This document shows, one piece after another, positions 47,741-56,940 of a stretch of 64,000 nt of DNA. Both the position numbers and the translations under genes were made by a program. Source of the stretch: Arthrobacter sp. YN (GTDB lineage Bacteria > Actinomycetota > Actinomycetes > Actinomycetales > Micrococcaceae). Below the pieces are notes generated by a model. That model was given only the letters and a program-made list of their open reading frames with translations. It made no database searches and was not told the DNA's origin. Position 1 is the first letter of the stretch. The number at the start of each line of letters is the position of its first letter. The DNA lies in contig NZ_CP022436.1 of assembly GCF_002224285.1 (NCBI RefSeq), positions 4,898,001-4,962,000 on the forward strand. Direction: 5' to 3'.

Positions 47741-48715
47741 TTAAGTCAGCAGTTTCGGCACGTCGAGTTGCCTGTTGCTGATGAGCCACTGCACGGATTC
47801 CAGTACTGCCTGCTCGGGTTCGTAGCGCGGCGCGTACCCGATCAGCGACGTCGCCTTGTGGATACTCACACAGTGATTGCGGGAGAGGTGCGCCCAACTG
47901 ATATCGGCAGATTCCCCGGTAGTGGTCCGGCGGAACTCCTCCCAGCTCACGGGTTCCATACGCGGCTCCTGCCCAAACCAGGAAGCAGCGACGCTCACGT
48001 AACCCCGCACCGTCAGGGCGCTCGGAGCAACAATATTGAAGTCCTCCCCGGCCGCAGCCTCCCGGTTCAGGATGGCTTTCTCGAAGGCTTGCGCGACGTC
48101 GTCAGCATGCACATGGTGCATCAGCTCAGTACCGTTCCCGGGAATCTGGAGTGGCTGCCCCGACGCAATCGTCTGCCACACTCCAGGATCCAGGTTGCCC
48201 AAGGGACCGATCGGCTGCCATCCAGGACCCACGATGTGCCCAGGATGAATGGATGTTGTGGCCAACCCTCCGGAAGCAGTCTCTTCCTCGAGCATGCGGG
48301 CGATGTCACGCTTATGGATCCCGTACTCATCCACTGGCTCTTCGGCAAAATCCCGGCCTTCGGCAAGGGGCAACTTCAGACTGACGCCGTACCGCCAGAT
48401 GGAGCCGCAGTGCAGCAGATGACCTGTTTCACCGCGCAAGCGATCCACCAACGCAGTGGCTGATTCGAGCGTGAAGCACATGAGGTCAACCACGACGTCG
48501 GCGCCCAGCCCCGCTACCCGGTCACCAAAGATGCCCTCGCGTTCCTCGTGCTCGCGGTCCGCGGTGACCTGGCGGACCTGCTGCCACTCGGGGACGTCGA
48601 CGTAGGGCAGGCGGCTTCCGCGGCTGATGTTCACGACCTCGTGTCCGGCACGCACAAGCCTGGGGACCAGGAACGACCCGATGTGGCCGCTGCCGCCGAT
48701 CACTACGATTTTCAT
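47741..48715 (-). CDS. NAD-dependent epimerase/dehydratase (extended SDR)
   Basis: 324 residues. The N-terminal nucleotide loop is VVIGGSGHIGSFLVPRLVRA. The usual YxxxK is represented by DEYGIHKRDIARML, and STSIHPGHIVGPGWQPIGP is the substrate-side loop typical of UDP-sugar epimerase-like SDRs. LMHHVHADDVAQAFEKAI follows as in GalE relatives. The sugar substrate is unknown. The second ATG was chosen (GGAG six bases upstream; the Rossmann strand begins there). Confidence 0.85.
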   Translation of the reverse strand: MKIVVIGGSGHIGSFLVPRLVRAGHEVVNISRGSRLPYVDVPEWQQVRQVTADREHEEREGIFGDRVAGLGADVVVDLMCFTLESATALVDRLRGETGHLLHCGSIWRYGVSLKLPLAEGRDFAEEPVDEYGIHKRDIARMLEEETASGGLATTSIHPGHIVGPGWQPIGPLGNLDPGVWQTIASGQPLQIPGNGTELMHHVHADDVAQAFEKAILNREAAAGEDFNIVAPSALTVRGYVSVAASWFGQEPRMEPVSWEEFRRTTTGESADISWAHLSRNHCVSIHKATSLIGYAPRYEPEQAVLESVQWLISNRQLDVPKLLT

Positions 48716-48822
48716 GGGTTCTCCGACCTCCACGAGTCACGGTACTGGCTCATGGGAGTGATCGGTAGGTCCGCAAGAGTTCCGGGGACCTTAGGCCGGC
48801 CTCCACGTCTCCGGTCAACCCC

Positions 48823-49575
48823 CTAAGCGTCGAAGTGGGTCCGGACCCTCGGGTCCTTGGTCAGGGAGGAGACGACCGACGAGGCAAGGTCCCGGAGCTT
48901 GACGTTGCGTGTGCTGGAAGCGACCTGCAGGATCTTCATTGCCGCCTCCTGGCTGCAGCGGTTTTGGGCCATGATTGCACCCGTTGCCAGGTCAATGGTG
49001 GTCCGGGATTCCAGGGTGGCGAGGAGATGCTTCTTCGTTTCGGCCAACTGGCTGAGACGAACGGCCACGCGAAGTGCCTTGGACGCGTGATACGCGTACG
49101 CCTGGACCGAATCCATGTCCACCTCGGTGAACCCGCGAGCCTTGGTGGAGTACAGGTTCAGGCCGGCTTCGGCCTCCCCCTCAAGGGCCAGAGGAACGGA
49201 CAGGCTGGATCCCACCCCCACCTGGACCGCGGCCGATGTGAAGGAGGGCCAGCGGTCATCGTTCGCCAAGTCAGGCACATGCACGATGACCTGTTCCCTG
49301 ATCGCCGAAAGACAAGGCCCAGCACCTATCGTGTATTGCGTTTGGTCAAGGCGCATAGCCCGTTCTTCGCTGCTTGCTACCGTCACGGGCTTCTTCCGCC
49401 GCATGAGCGTGATACTGCAAAAGGCGAGCGCAGGGTCGGTCAAGGTGACCGCTGAGAAGTCGGCGAGTTCATCCAGCATCTCCTTCACATCCTGGGTCTT
49501 CAGGACAAGATCTTGCATGCGGTCAACGACGTAACTCGCGGGCAGAAGGGTTTGTTGCGCCACGATTGGCCTCAT
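48823..49575 (-). CDS. GAF-ANTAR transcription antitermination regulator
   Basis: About 250 residues. The GAF domain is at 30-175 (YTIGAGPCLSAIREQVIVHV; VGVGSSLSVPLALEGEAEAG) and the ANTAR RNA-binding helices at 185-245 (LESRTTIDLATGAIMAQNRC; SQEAAMKILQVASSTRNVKL). ANTAR proteins bind paired hairpins in leader RNAs and prevent termination. In actinobacteria this GAF-ANTAR type is common and its targets are mostly unknown. The start is uncertain: the ATG used has AGGA directly next to it, and the frame is open 75 bases further upstream. Confidence 0.85.
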   Translation of the reverse strand: MRPIVAQQTLLPASYVVDRMQDLVLKTQDVKEMLDELADFSAVTLTDPALAFCSITLMRRKKPVTVASSEERAMRLDQTQYTIGAGPCLSAIREQVIVHVPDLANDDRWPSFTSAAVQVGVGSSLSVPLALEGEAEAGLNLYSTKARGFTEVDMDSVQAYAYHASKALRVAVRLSQLAETKKHLLATLESRTTIDLATGAIMAQNRCSQEAAMKILQVASSTRNVKLRDLASSVVSSLTKDPRVRTHFDA

Positions 49576-49997
49576 TCCTGGATGGTGGGGCGGTGTAAGA
49601 GTTTTGGTTAAGGAGTCCACAGGTCGGGCCGCGACCCGGGCAGCAGTCACTGCTGCGGACTCTCTCTGGTGCGGTAAGGGCAGGTGCAGGGAGCACCGGC
49701 TGATGTCCAGGCCGTGAAAGAAAACGGCTCTGGCCTAAGACGACTACTCGCCCGGAGTCAGAGGCGGGGATTCGTCGTGGAACTGGTGTTGCCGGGGATG
49801 TGCCATGCGCGGCTCTTTCCGCTCAGGTGACCTGGGTTCCGCCGTGGGGCAACGGCAGCTAAGCCTCCAGACTTTGCACAGGGGATCTGGAGGGGCCGGA
49901 AGGGTGCTCTCGCGAATCCGGAAGGAAGCATTATGGCCAGCTACCGCGGACGGTTCCCTGAGGCTCTCTGGCCTCATCTGGAATCGTCAGCAAAAGC
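49576..49997. other. Long intergenic stretch without a supported gene
   Basis: About 420 bases between the GAF-ANTAR gene and the operators of the TetR gene. GCAGCAG-TCA-CTGCTGC (49640-49656) is a small hairpin upstream of the ANTAR gene. Short frames on both strands near 49744-50011 lack good ribosome sites and recognisable sequence. The promoter of the ANTAR gene must lie here. Confidence 0.4.
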
Positions 49998-50000
49998 TGA

Positions 50001-50061
50001 CTACACTGTAGACAATACACGTAGACTACTGAATAGACAACGCATATTCACTACAATGTAG
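50001..50061. promoter_or_regulatory. Array of CTACA-type palindromes upstream of tetR
   Basis: CTACACTGTAG (50001-50011) and CTACAATGTAG (50051-50061) share the form CTACA-N-TGTAG and have centres exactly 50 bases apart. GTAGACTAC (50021-50029) is a third, related palindrome between them. They lie 85-145 bases before the TetR start, so autoregulation by a dimeric repressor binding cooperatively is likely. Confidence 0.6.
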
Positions 50062-50145
50062 ACTGTTCTTGGAGTGGCTGATAGCCACTACTTCCCTCCC
50101 TCAAGGAGGCCCTAGTCTCAAGGCGAACAACCAGGAGGAAAAACC

Positions 50146-50859
50146 ATGGCTCCGGCAACGAAACCCCTGGCCGAAGCGGCACCGGGCAGGAAGCAGGCCC
50201 TCAGCCGGGAATTGGTTTTATCCGCCGCACTAGCCTTGGTGGATGCTGAAGGACTCGACGCTCTCACCATGCGACGCCTCGGGCAGGAACTCGGCCGGGA
50301 CCCCATGGGCCTGTACCGCTACGCCAAGAGCCGGACAGAGCTACTGGACGGAGTCACCGAACTGGTCTTGAACGAACGGACCATCTTTCCAGACGACCCG
50401 GACTGGCAGGGCCAACTGCGCCGGATCGCCCACGACCTGCGCCTGATAGCACTCCGACACCCCAACGTCGTCCCCCTCCTGGTCACGCGCCCCCTATCCA
50501 CCCCCATGGGACTTCGCCCTGTCGGCACCCTGCGCCCCCTCGAGCAGATCCTGGACTTGCTCATTGAGGCCGGATTCGCCCCATCGGACGCACTGCACGT
50601 CTATCGCGCCTACTACGGTTTTCTCTACGGCCACATCCTGAACGAACTGCAGGAATTCATCGTCGACCCTGACGAGGACGAAGCTCTCCTGCGCCTCGGC
50701 CTTCACCGCCTTCCCGCCAAAGAATTCCCCCGCCTCCGCGCGATCGCCCCGCTCCTGGCCGACTATGACGGCGAAGACGAGCTCGATGAAGGCATCACCA
50801 TCCTCCTTGCCGGCCTCGCCGCACGCCTGACGGAACCCAAACACCAAACCCGGACGTGA
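50146..50859 (+). CDS. TetR-family repressor
   Basis: 237 residues. The N-terminal HTH (LVLSAALALVDAEGLDALTM; RRLGQELGRDPMGLYRYAKS) has the TetR class pattern, and the C-terminal half resembles the TetR_C domain (LLVTRPLSTPMGLRPVGTLR; HVYRAYYGFLYGHILNELQE). A strong AGGAGG precedes the ATG. No transporter or enzyme gene is adjacent in operon arrangement; the next gene is a GH13 enzyme 211 bases on. The target beyond its own promoter is unknown. Confidence 0.87.
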   Translation: MAPATKPLAEAAPGRKQALSRELVLSAALALVDAEGLDALTMRRLGQELGRDPMGLYRYAKSRTELLDGVTELVLNERTIFPDDPDWQGQLRRIAHDLRLIALRHPNVVPLLVTRPLSTPMGLRPVGTLRPLEQILDLLIEAGFAPSDALHVYRAYYGFLYGHILNELQEFIVDPDEDEALLRLGLHRLPAKEFPRLRAIAPLLADYDGEDELDEGITILLAGLAARLTEPKHQTRT

Positions 50860-51070
50860 GCGGTGTCCGGGAACCGAAGCTTCCTACGTCCGCGCCACGG
50901 CGGCGCGTCAACCCGGCACCTCATCACGAGACTTACTTGTTCCCGGGTTAGACAAACGGCAGGCTCCCCCGACTAGCATGAATAGTCCGGGCAAGCCCGG
51001 GTACGTGACCTCTTGAACGACCCCCCTCGGACGGTCGGCGTTGACGCGGCGACCACGTAAGGAGACAACT

Positions 51071-53362
51071 GTGCGGGAGCCTGCAATCAACACGAGCGTG
51101 TCAGAAATCAGCGGAACTCCAGAAGAAAATCCGGAGGAGACGCCACAGGAAACGCCCGATGAAATCGCAAGCGAACCGGCGGAAATCACCTTTGACGAGC
51201 AGTTCTACCCGGCCCGGCCCAAGGCGCTCAGGCCGATCGCCCGGAGGCGGCAGTTCTTTGCCGCCCGGCCCTCCTTGGAATTCGATGGCCTGAACTCCAC
51301 CTATGTGGACTGGCTCCGGAACCAGTCCATGCTGGGTGACGCCAACACCATGGCCCGGCAACTGTCCGGGCAGGCCAGCATGTGGCAGAACTCGTACGCC
51401 CGGCCCAACCCGCGCGCCGCCGTTGAGCGTTCACCTGTCTGGTTCACCGCCTACCCGTTGTCCTTCATCACCAAGGACGGCCAGTCCTTCCTTTCGGCAC
51501 TGGGGGATCCCGAGCTCTGGGATGCGTTCAGCAAGATTGGCATCCGGGGGTTGCACACGGGCCCGGTGAAGCTTGCCGGCGGCATCCGCGGCTGGTCGCA
51601 GACGCCCAGCGTGGACGGCCATTTCGACCGTATCTCCATGGCGATCGATCCCGCGTTCGGGACAGAAGAAGAGTTCCGTCAGATGTGCGAGGTTGCCAAC
51701 GAGCACGGCGGCACCATCATTGACGACATCGTCCCCGGGCACACCGGCAAGGGCGCGGACTTCCGGCTGGCTGAGATGAACTTCCGGGACTACCCCGGCA
51801 TCTATCACATGGTGGACATCCCCGAGGAGGATTGGCACCTGCTGCCGGACGTCCCCGACGGCGAAGACTCGGTGAACATCAGCCCGGCCGCTGAGGAAGC
51901 CCTGCAAAAGGCGGGCTACATCATTGGGCGGCTGCAGCGGGTCATTTTCTACGAACCCGGTGTCAAGGAAACCAACTGGAGCGCCACCAAGCCCATTATC
52001 GACACCACCGGCAAGACCCGCCGCTGGGTGTACCTCCACTATTTCAAGTCCGGCCAACCGTCCATCAACTGGCTGGACCCGACGTTCGCCGGCATGCGCC
52101 TGGTGGTTGGCGACGCCCTGCATTCGCTGCTGGACCTCGGCACCGGTGCGTTGCGGCTTGATGCCAACGGCTTCCTGGGCGTCGAGAAGAGCGCGGAAGA
52201 GGAGCCGGGATGGTCCGAGGGCCACCCGTTGTCCGAGGCGGCGAACCAGCTGATCGGCTCCATGATCCGCAAGGTGGGCGGGTTCTCCTTCCAGGAACTC
52301 AACCTCACCATCGACGACATCAAGGCCCAGTCAGAATCGGGTCCCGACCTCTCATACGACTTCATTACCCGGCCCGCATACCACTACGCATTCGTCACCG
52401 GCGATACCGAATTCCTGCGCCTGACCCTGCGCCTCTCCATGGAGATCGGGGTGGACCAGGCCTCCTTGGTCCACGCCCTCCAGAACCACGACGAACTGAC
52501 CTATGAGTTGCTGCACTTCGCCGCCGGACACAGGGACGATGTTTTCGAGCTTGGCGGTGAAGAACTGACCGGAGCCGAAGTTGCGGAGAAGGTGCAGGAG
52601 ACCCTGCGGGAACGCCTCACGGGCGAAAACGGGCCCTACAACGCACTGTTCACCACCAACGGCATCGCCTGCACCACGGTCAGCTTCATCATGGCCGCGC
52701 TGGGTATCAAGGACCAGGACGCCATCACCCCTGAGCAGGAAGCCCAGGTCCTGGATGCCCACGTGCTGTTGTCCATGTACAACGCACTGCAGCCGGGCGT
52801 CTTCGCGCTCTCGGGCTGGGACCTCACCGGCATCACGGCCCTGGACCGCGAAACCGTCAAGGAACTCACGTCGCAGGGCGATACCCGCTGGATCAACCGC
52901 GGAGCCCACGACCTCATGGGCACCAGCCCGGACGCGAAGACCTCGCTGGCCGGCATGGCCCGCGCCCGCAGTCTTTACGGTTCACTGCCCGAGCAGCTCA
53001 AGGATTCACGGTCCTACGCGCGGCGGCTCCAGCAGATCCTCACAGTGCGGGAGGAGTCCGGCATCGCCACCAGCACTCTGCTGGATGTGCCTGACGTTTC
53101 CAACCGGGGGCTGCTGGTTTTGGTCAACCAGCTCGCCGACGGAGCACTGCAGGTCACGGTCCTGAACTTCTCGGACCAAGACATTGCAGGCAGCATCCAG
53201 TCCGGTCACCTTGTCCCCGGCGCCAGCGTGCACGACCTCTTCAGCGGCGACAACGTAGGCCAGGTGGACGACCTCCACAGCTTCTACCTCGAGCTGCCCG
53301 CGTTCCAGGGCACGGCGTTGCTGTTGAAGGACCCGGTTGTAGAGGAAGAGTCCGCCGAATAG
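51071..53362 (+). CDS. GH13 trehalose-synthase-like glucosyltransferase
   Basis: 763 residues from a GTG with AAGGAGA before it. Residues 1-35 are an acidic Pro-Glu-Thr-rich leader. The GH13 barrel has nucleophile Asp364 ([12 protein letters not shown]), acid/base Glu409 ([11 protein letters not shown]) and transition-state Asp474 ([10 protein letters not shown]). The NHDELT block is typical of TreS, the maltose alpha-D-glucosyltransferase that interconverts maltose and trehalose. Region I is deviant ([14 protein letters not shown] for DLVVNHTS). A C-terminal beta domain ends in [11 protein letters not shown]. Trehalose-related activity is the best guess, but the divergence means a different substrate is possible. 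Confidence 0.82.
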   Translation: MREPAINTSVSEISGTPEENPEETPQETPDEIASEPAEITFDEQFYPARPKALRPIARRRQFFAARPSLEFDGLNSTYVDWLRNQSMLGDANTMARQLSGQASMWQNSYARPNPRAAVERSPVWFTAYPLSFITKDGQSFLSALGDPELWDAFSKIGIRGLHTGPVKLAGGIRGWSQTPSVDGHFDRISMAIDPAFGTEEEFRQMCEVANEHGGTIIDDIVPGHTGKGADFRLAEMNFRDYPGIYHMVDIPEEDWHLLPDVPDGEDSVNISPAAEEALQKAGYIIGRLQRVIFYEPGVKETNWSATKPIIDTTGKTRRWVYLHYFKSGQPSINWLDPTFAGMRLVVGDALHSLLDLGTGALRLDANGFLGVEKSAEEEPGWSEGHPLSEAANQLIGSMIRKVGGFSFQELNLTIDDIKAQSESGPDLSYDFITRPAYHYAFVTGDTEFLRLTLRLSMEIGVDQASLVHALQNHDELTYELLHFAAGHRDDVFELGGEELTGAEVAEKVQETLRERLTGENGPYNALFTTNGIACTTVSFIMAALGIKDQDAITPEQEAQVLDAHVLLSMYNALQPGVFALSGWDLTGITALDRETVKELTSQGDTRWINRGAHDLMGTSPDAKTSLAGMARARSLYGSLPEQLKDSRSYARRLQQILTVREESGIATSTLLDVPDVSNRGLLVLVNQLADGALQVTVLNFSDQDIAGSIQSGHLVPGASVHDLFSGDNVGQVDDLHSFYLELPAFQGTALLLKDPVVEEESAE

Positions 53363-53402
53363 GAAAGCACGACGTCGGCACTCACGGTGAGTGCCGACGT
53401 CG
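53362..53402. terminator. 16-bp perfect stem, duplicated terminator copy 1
   Basis: CGACGTCGGCACTCAC and GTGAGTGCCGACGTCG meet around a single G. The whole 41-bp unit from GGAAAGCA recurs identically at 54728-54768. It separates the GH13 gene from the convergent sigma-factor partner and can terminate both. Confidence 0.85.
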
Positions 53403-53421
53403 GGTTATGGCGGGTCAGGAG

Positions 53422-54150
53422 TCAGGGCTGGAAGCCCCAGCTTTGAACCAGGAAAGCCTCGCCAGGGCGGCCGCACTCCCCGAGGTCCGCTTGGCCTGGT
53501 GTGAGTCCGCCGCCGAACGCAAGGTCGTCGCCGATATTGACGGGCGTTCCATCGGGGAGAAGCACCCCCGATTCAGTAAGGGTCGTTCCAAAGGGGAACA
53601 CCAATCCAGCGGCGATGCCGTCCGCTCCGATGCGGGCAATGCACCCGCCGCTGTTCAGACCCAGGGTTCCCGTGGCGAGCGCTTCCATGAAGACGTCCAC
53701 GTCTTCATCCGTGGAAACAGCCGCCTTATTGCCGTTGCCATCCGTAATGATCCTGGCGTTCCCCGTTGCATCCTTGAGCCCGGTAATCTCCGGCAGAGGC
53801 GAAGGGTCTGGCGGGTTCAACGCGTCATTTTGCGGTGCAGTACCAAGCTGCGTGGCCGCCGGAGCCCCCTGCAGAACCACCTCGGTCGGCGCAGAGGACG
53901 TCAGGACGACACCCGCAACAACTGCAGCCGCCGCCGCCAACAACCCGACTCCGGCCATCACCCGCCGCCGGCTCCCGGTGGGCCGTTGATGGGAATCTCC
54001 GATGGACCCACCCACGGCAAGCTGCTCGGCGTCGGTAGCCATCACCGCCAAACTCATCTCCCGGCTGCGGGCCAGTTCATCTTCCGTCACCGCAAGGGCG
54101 GGATCGGCTGAGGTCAGGCGATCCAGGGTGGACATCTCGTTGTTACGCAT
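53422..54150 (-). CDS. Single-pass membrane protein, putative anti-sigma partner
   Basis: 242 residues. A cytoplasmic N-terminal part of about 70 residues contains DRLTSADPALAVTEDELARS. One transmembrane helix follows (RRRVMAGVGLLAAAAAVVAG), then an extracytoplasmic domain of about 150 residues. The topology and the eight-base overlap with the sigma gene fit an anti-sigma factor. However, the zinc HxxxCxxC motif of ZAS proteins is absent, so this is inference. The ATG with GGAGG eight bases upstream was chosen over a longer frame. Confidence 0.72.
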   Translation of the reverse strand: MRNNEMSTLDRLTSADPALAVTEDELARSREMSLAVMATDAEQLAVGGSIGDSHQRPTGSRRRVMAGVGLLAAAAAVVAGVVLTSSAPTEVVLQGAPAATQLGTAPQNDALNPPDPSPLPEITGLKDATGNARIITDGNGNKAAVSTDEDVDVFMEALATGTLGLNSGGCIARIGADGIAAGLVFPFGTTLTESGVLLPDGTPVNIGDDLAFGGGLTPGQADLGECGRPGEAFLVQSWGFQP

Positions 54151-54673
54151 TGCTGGGATCCTCCGTGATGTGGTCTGTCCGAAGCAGGGTGCTGAGTTCC
54201 TTCCGCGCCCGGTGCAGGCGCATCCTGACGGCAGTGGCGGTGACATGGAGCAGCTCCGAAACCTCGGCGGAACTGAATCCGTCCCAATACGTCAAGAGAA
54301 GGACCTCGCGCTCCTCGGGCTTGAGCCGGTCCAGCGCTTCCCTCACCACGCCGTCGTCGGATCCCAACTCAGCCGTCCGCTGCCGCTCCAACTGCTGCGT
54401 GAGGTTCTGCGAGCGGACGGTCGAACGGTAATGATTCCGGAGGACGTTGCGGGCGACGCCAAACACCACCATCACCGAGAGTTCCTGGTCCTGTCGGGAC
54501 TTTTCCCACGCAATCCGGAACACGTCTGCGGTGAGGTCCTCGGCCGTGGACGCACCCTCCGTTCGGCGCCGGAAATAGCGGTATACCTTGTCATGGCACG
54601 CGGCGTGGGCCGCCAGAAAATGCTTCTGCCTGGCCAACTCCACGCGATCCCCCTGCTCCGTTTGCAAGCTCAT
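54143..54673 (-). CDS. ECF-type RNA polymerase sigma factor
   Basis: 176 residues. The sigma region 2 (KVYRYFRRRTEGASTAEDLT; ADVFRIAWEK) and region 4 (DRLKPEEREVLLLTYWDGFS; SAEVSELLHVTATAVRMRLH) are clear. It is coupled to the membrane protein that follows. No -35/-10 of a self-recognised ECF promoter could be read with confidence in the 121 bases upstream, which also hold the PPK2 terminator. Confidence 0.9.
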   Translation of the reverse strand: MSLQTEQGDRVELARQKHFLAAHAACHDKVYRYFRRRTEGASTAEDLTADVFRIAWEKSRQDQELSVMVVFGVARNVLRNHYRSTVRSQNLTQQLERQRTAELGSDDGVVREALDRLKPEEREVLLLTYWDGFSSAEVSELLHVTATAVRMRLHRARKELSTLLRTDHITEDPSNA

Positions 54674-54727
54674 ACCCCGTTAATGTCCGGCAATCGGAAA
54701 AGTGTAACGAGCCCTGGGAAAAGACAC

Positions 54728-54768
54728 GGAAAGCACGACGTCGGCACTCACGGTGAGTGCCGACGTCG
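54728..54768. terminator. 16-bp perfect stem, duplicated terminator copy 2
   Basis: Identical over 41 bases to 53362-53402. It lies 26 bases after the PPK2 stop on the minus strand and upstream of the sigma gene. Confidence 0.85.
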
Positions 54769-54794
54769 CGGTTTGGCGTTGATCGCCCGCAGCG

Positions 54795-55730
54795 TTAGTC
54801 GCCTACGGCGTCGCGGCCACGGCGGAGGATCAGAGGATCGGCGTCGTAAACCACCGAGGTGTCCTTGTCCTCGTAGTCGAATTGGTTCAGGAAGTAGCGC
54901 ATGGCGTTGATGCGGGCGCGCTTCTTGTCGTTGGACTTGATGGTGATCCACGGCGCGTGGTCGGAGTCCGTGTGCAGGAACGTTTGTTCCTTGGCGTCGG
55001 TGTACTCCTCCCAGCGGTCCAGTGATGCAAGGTCCATGGGCGAGAGCTTCCAGCGGCGGACGGGGTCGATCTGGCGGATGGCGAAGCGGGTCCGTTGCTC
55101 CTGCCGGGTGACGGAGAACCAGAACTTGGTCACGTGGATCCCGGCGTCCACCAGCATCTTTTCGAAGACCGGCGCCTGCCCCATGAAGGTGTCGTATTCG
55201 TCGTCTGTGCAGAAGCCCATGACTTTCTCCACGTTGGCCCGGTTGTACCAGGAGCGGTCGAACATGACGATCTCGCCGGCTGTGGGAAGGTGCTGGATGT
55301 AGCGCTGGAAATACCACTGGCCCTGCTCGCGGTCCGAGGGCTTGGCCAGCGCAACTGTCCTGGCGGATCGGGGATCCAAGTGCTCGGTGAAGCGCTTGAT
55401 GGTGCCGCCCTTGCCTGCGGCGTCCCTGCCCTCGAAGACAATCACGTGCTTGAGTCCGCGGTCCTGGCCCCAGTACTGGAACTTCAGCAACTCAATCTGG
55501 AGTCGGTACTTCTCGATCTCGTACTCATCGCGGGTCATCCGCTCCTGGTACGGATAGTCCTCGTTCCATGTTTCAACGGCGGATCCACCGGGATCGATCA
55601 GGTCCGGGTCCTCCCCTTGCCCGCCGCTGATGGTGTAGCCCAACTCCACCAGGTGGTCGATGGTCTCCCGAAGGTTGTCCCTGACCCACCAATCGTCCAA
55701 TGATGTGGATAGTGAGTTTGCCTCCGTCAT
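54795..55730 (-). CDS. ppk2: Polyphosphate kinase 2
   Basis: A 311-residue class I PPK2. It has the Walker A GRDAAGKGG at residues 101-109, Walker B VMFDRSWYNRANVEKVMGF and the lid EQRTRFAIRQIDPVRRWKLS. The order and the DPRSAR and AKPSDREQGQWYFQRYIQHL blocks are standard. It makes or uses polyphosphate to interconvert nucleoside di- and triphosphates. The N-terminal 60 residues are variable. It is a single-gene unit with its own terminator. Confidence 0.92.
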   Translation of the reverse strand: MTEANSLSTSLDDWWVRDNLRETIDHLVELGYTISGGQGEDPDLIDPGGSAVETWNEDYPYQERMTRDEYEIEKYRLQIELLKFQYWGQDRGLKHVIVFEGRDAAGKGGTIKRFTEHLDPRSARTVALAKPSDREQGQWYFQRYIQHLPTAGEIVMFDRSWYNRANVEKVMGFCTDDEYDTFMGQAPVFEKMLVDAGIHVTKFWFSVTRQEQRTRFAIRQIDPVRRWKLSPMDLASLDRWEEYTDAKEQTFLHTDSDHAPWITIKSNDKKRARINAMRYFLNQFDYEDKDTSVVYDADPLILRRGRDAVGD

Positions 55731-55810
55731 GCGGTCCTCCTGGTCAGCCGTGTAGTGCCCGGCAGCCTAGCAACGGATGGTGACGGGAATATGAACAGGC
55801 CATTCAGTGT

Positions 55811-56488
55811 CTAGCCGTGGTCGCGGCGGGCCTCTATCTGTGTGAAGAGCAGCCAGGCCAACCAGACACCCGCAAGGATTGCGGCGCCGGGCAGCAGGTC
55901 CAGCGGTGCGATGTCCCGCCCTTCAGGGAGGAGGCCGAAGCCGATCCACACAGCGGCAACCACCACGGTCAAGCTGATGACGTCGGACACCAGTTCCAGG
56001 GACCTGCGGCGAACCAGCTTGATCACCAGCTCTCCTGCCATGATCAGCGCGATGGCAGAGCCCATTCCCAGCGGATAAGCGCTGAAACCAGGAACCAAAT
56101 CCTGCGATGCAGTCCACGCCATGAAGATCAGCAGACCCGCAAAGAGTGCTAGCGAGGTGATGAGGGACGCCGCGATGGTCATCCCCGTCATGCGCCGGTC
56201 CTTGTCATGGCGCTTCCCGGGAATGTAGTCCCACGCGCCGCCCGTGAGCTTCACACTGATCCAGCCCGCAAACACCACCAGGACGAGTGGGACCAGTACG
56301 GGCGTGACGTAGTTGTTGCTGACGGCCCACAAAACGGCCAGAAGCGCTGTATAGACCTGGGGCGTTGCGAAGACTCCCAACCACCAGCCCAGCAGGAATT
56401 CCTTTCGGGCTCCGGGCAGGTCAAGAGGATGGACAAGAAAGTGGGTTTTCGGGTCCGGTAGCTGGACCTTCTCTTCGATGGGATTCAC
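55811..56488 (-). CDS. Six-helix membrane protein of unknown function
   Basis: 225 residues. After a soluble start (LPDPKTHFLVHPLDLPGARK) come six hydrophobic segments, including VYTALLAVLWAVSNNYVTPV, LVPLVLVVFAGWIS and VISLTVVVAAVWIGFGLL. It ends in a charged tail. The GTG overlapping the upstream stop as GTGA, with GGAGG before it, was chosen over a TTG 12 bases earlier. It is coupled to the HTH gene, perhaps as its target or partner. I do not recognise the family. Confidence 0.7.
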   Translation of the reverse strand: MNPIEEKVQLPDPKTHFLVHPLDLPGARKEFLLGWWLGVFATPQVYTALLAVLWAVSNNYVTPVLVPLVLVVFAGWISVKLTGGAWDYIPGKRHDKDRRMTGMTIAASLITSLALFAGLLIFMAWTASQDLVPGFSAYPLGMGSAIALIMAGELVIKLVRRRSLELVSDVISLTVVVAAVWIGFGLLPEGRDIAPLDLLPGAAILAGVWLAWLLFTQIEARRDHG

Positions 56489-56940
56489 GATGTCCTCCAA
56501 GGGACCTGCTCAATGTAGGGCGGACGAAGACCTGCCCGTGCAATTTCGTAGACCTTCTGGCGCGCCACCCCGAGCTCTGCGGCCACCGTCACGGCGCTGT
56601 ACTCGTCCAGGAGTTCGGCGACAGCCGCCGACCTGACTCCGGACGCCCTGGAATTTAGGTGCGCGGCAAAGGCACTGACCTCCGCGGACAGCAGGGCCAC
56701 GGCCAAGGGTCCGCCGAACGGTTCTGCCCAGCCGGGATCGCCCGCTGCGGCTGCCGCGTACAGGGCATCCCCGCCATCGGTCAGGATGGCGCGGAGCTGC
56801 TCCGGGGTGATCCCGCGTTCCGCAAACCTCTTGGCTGCGGCGTCGCGGGAACCGTCGTCGGCCGGACGATGGGTGAGCACGTGCTGCCACTGCGGGTCAG
56901 TGGTTTGGGAAGCATTGTCACCCCCGGGTTGACTAGTCAT
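56485..56940 (-). CDS. Small protein with C-terminal helix-turn-helix
   Basis: 151 residues. The polar N-terminus and a central helical region (RFAERGITPEQLRAILTDGG; PLAVALLSAEVSAFAAHLNS) lead to a candidate HTH at 110-140 (AVAELLDEYSAVTVAAELGV; ARQKVYEIARAG). It may be an autoregulator, because two copies of one palindrome flank its promoter and start. It is co-translated with the membrane protein after it (GTGA). A longer frame upstream lacks a ribosome site. Confidence 0.65.
   Translation of the reverse strand: MTSQPGGDNASQTTDPQWQHVLTHRPADDGSRDAAAKRFAERGITPEQLRAILTDGGDALYAAAAAGDPGWAEPFGGPLAVALLSAEVSAFAAHLNSRASGVRSAAVAELLDEYSAVTVAAELGVARQKVYEIARAGLRPPYIEQVPWRTS

Noticed and set aside
49744-50011. 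Two short frames (77 and 68 codons) on opposite strands in the gap before tetR
   Set aside because: No family similarity that I recognise, weak starts, and one runs into the TetR operators.
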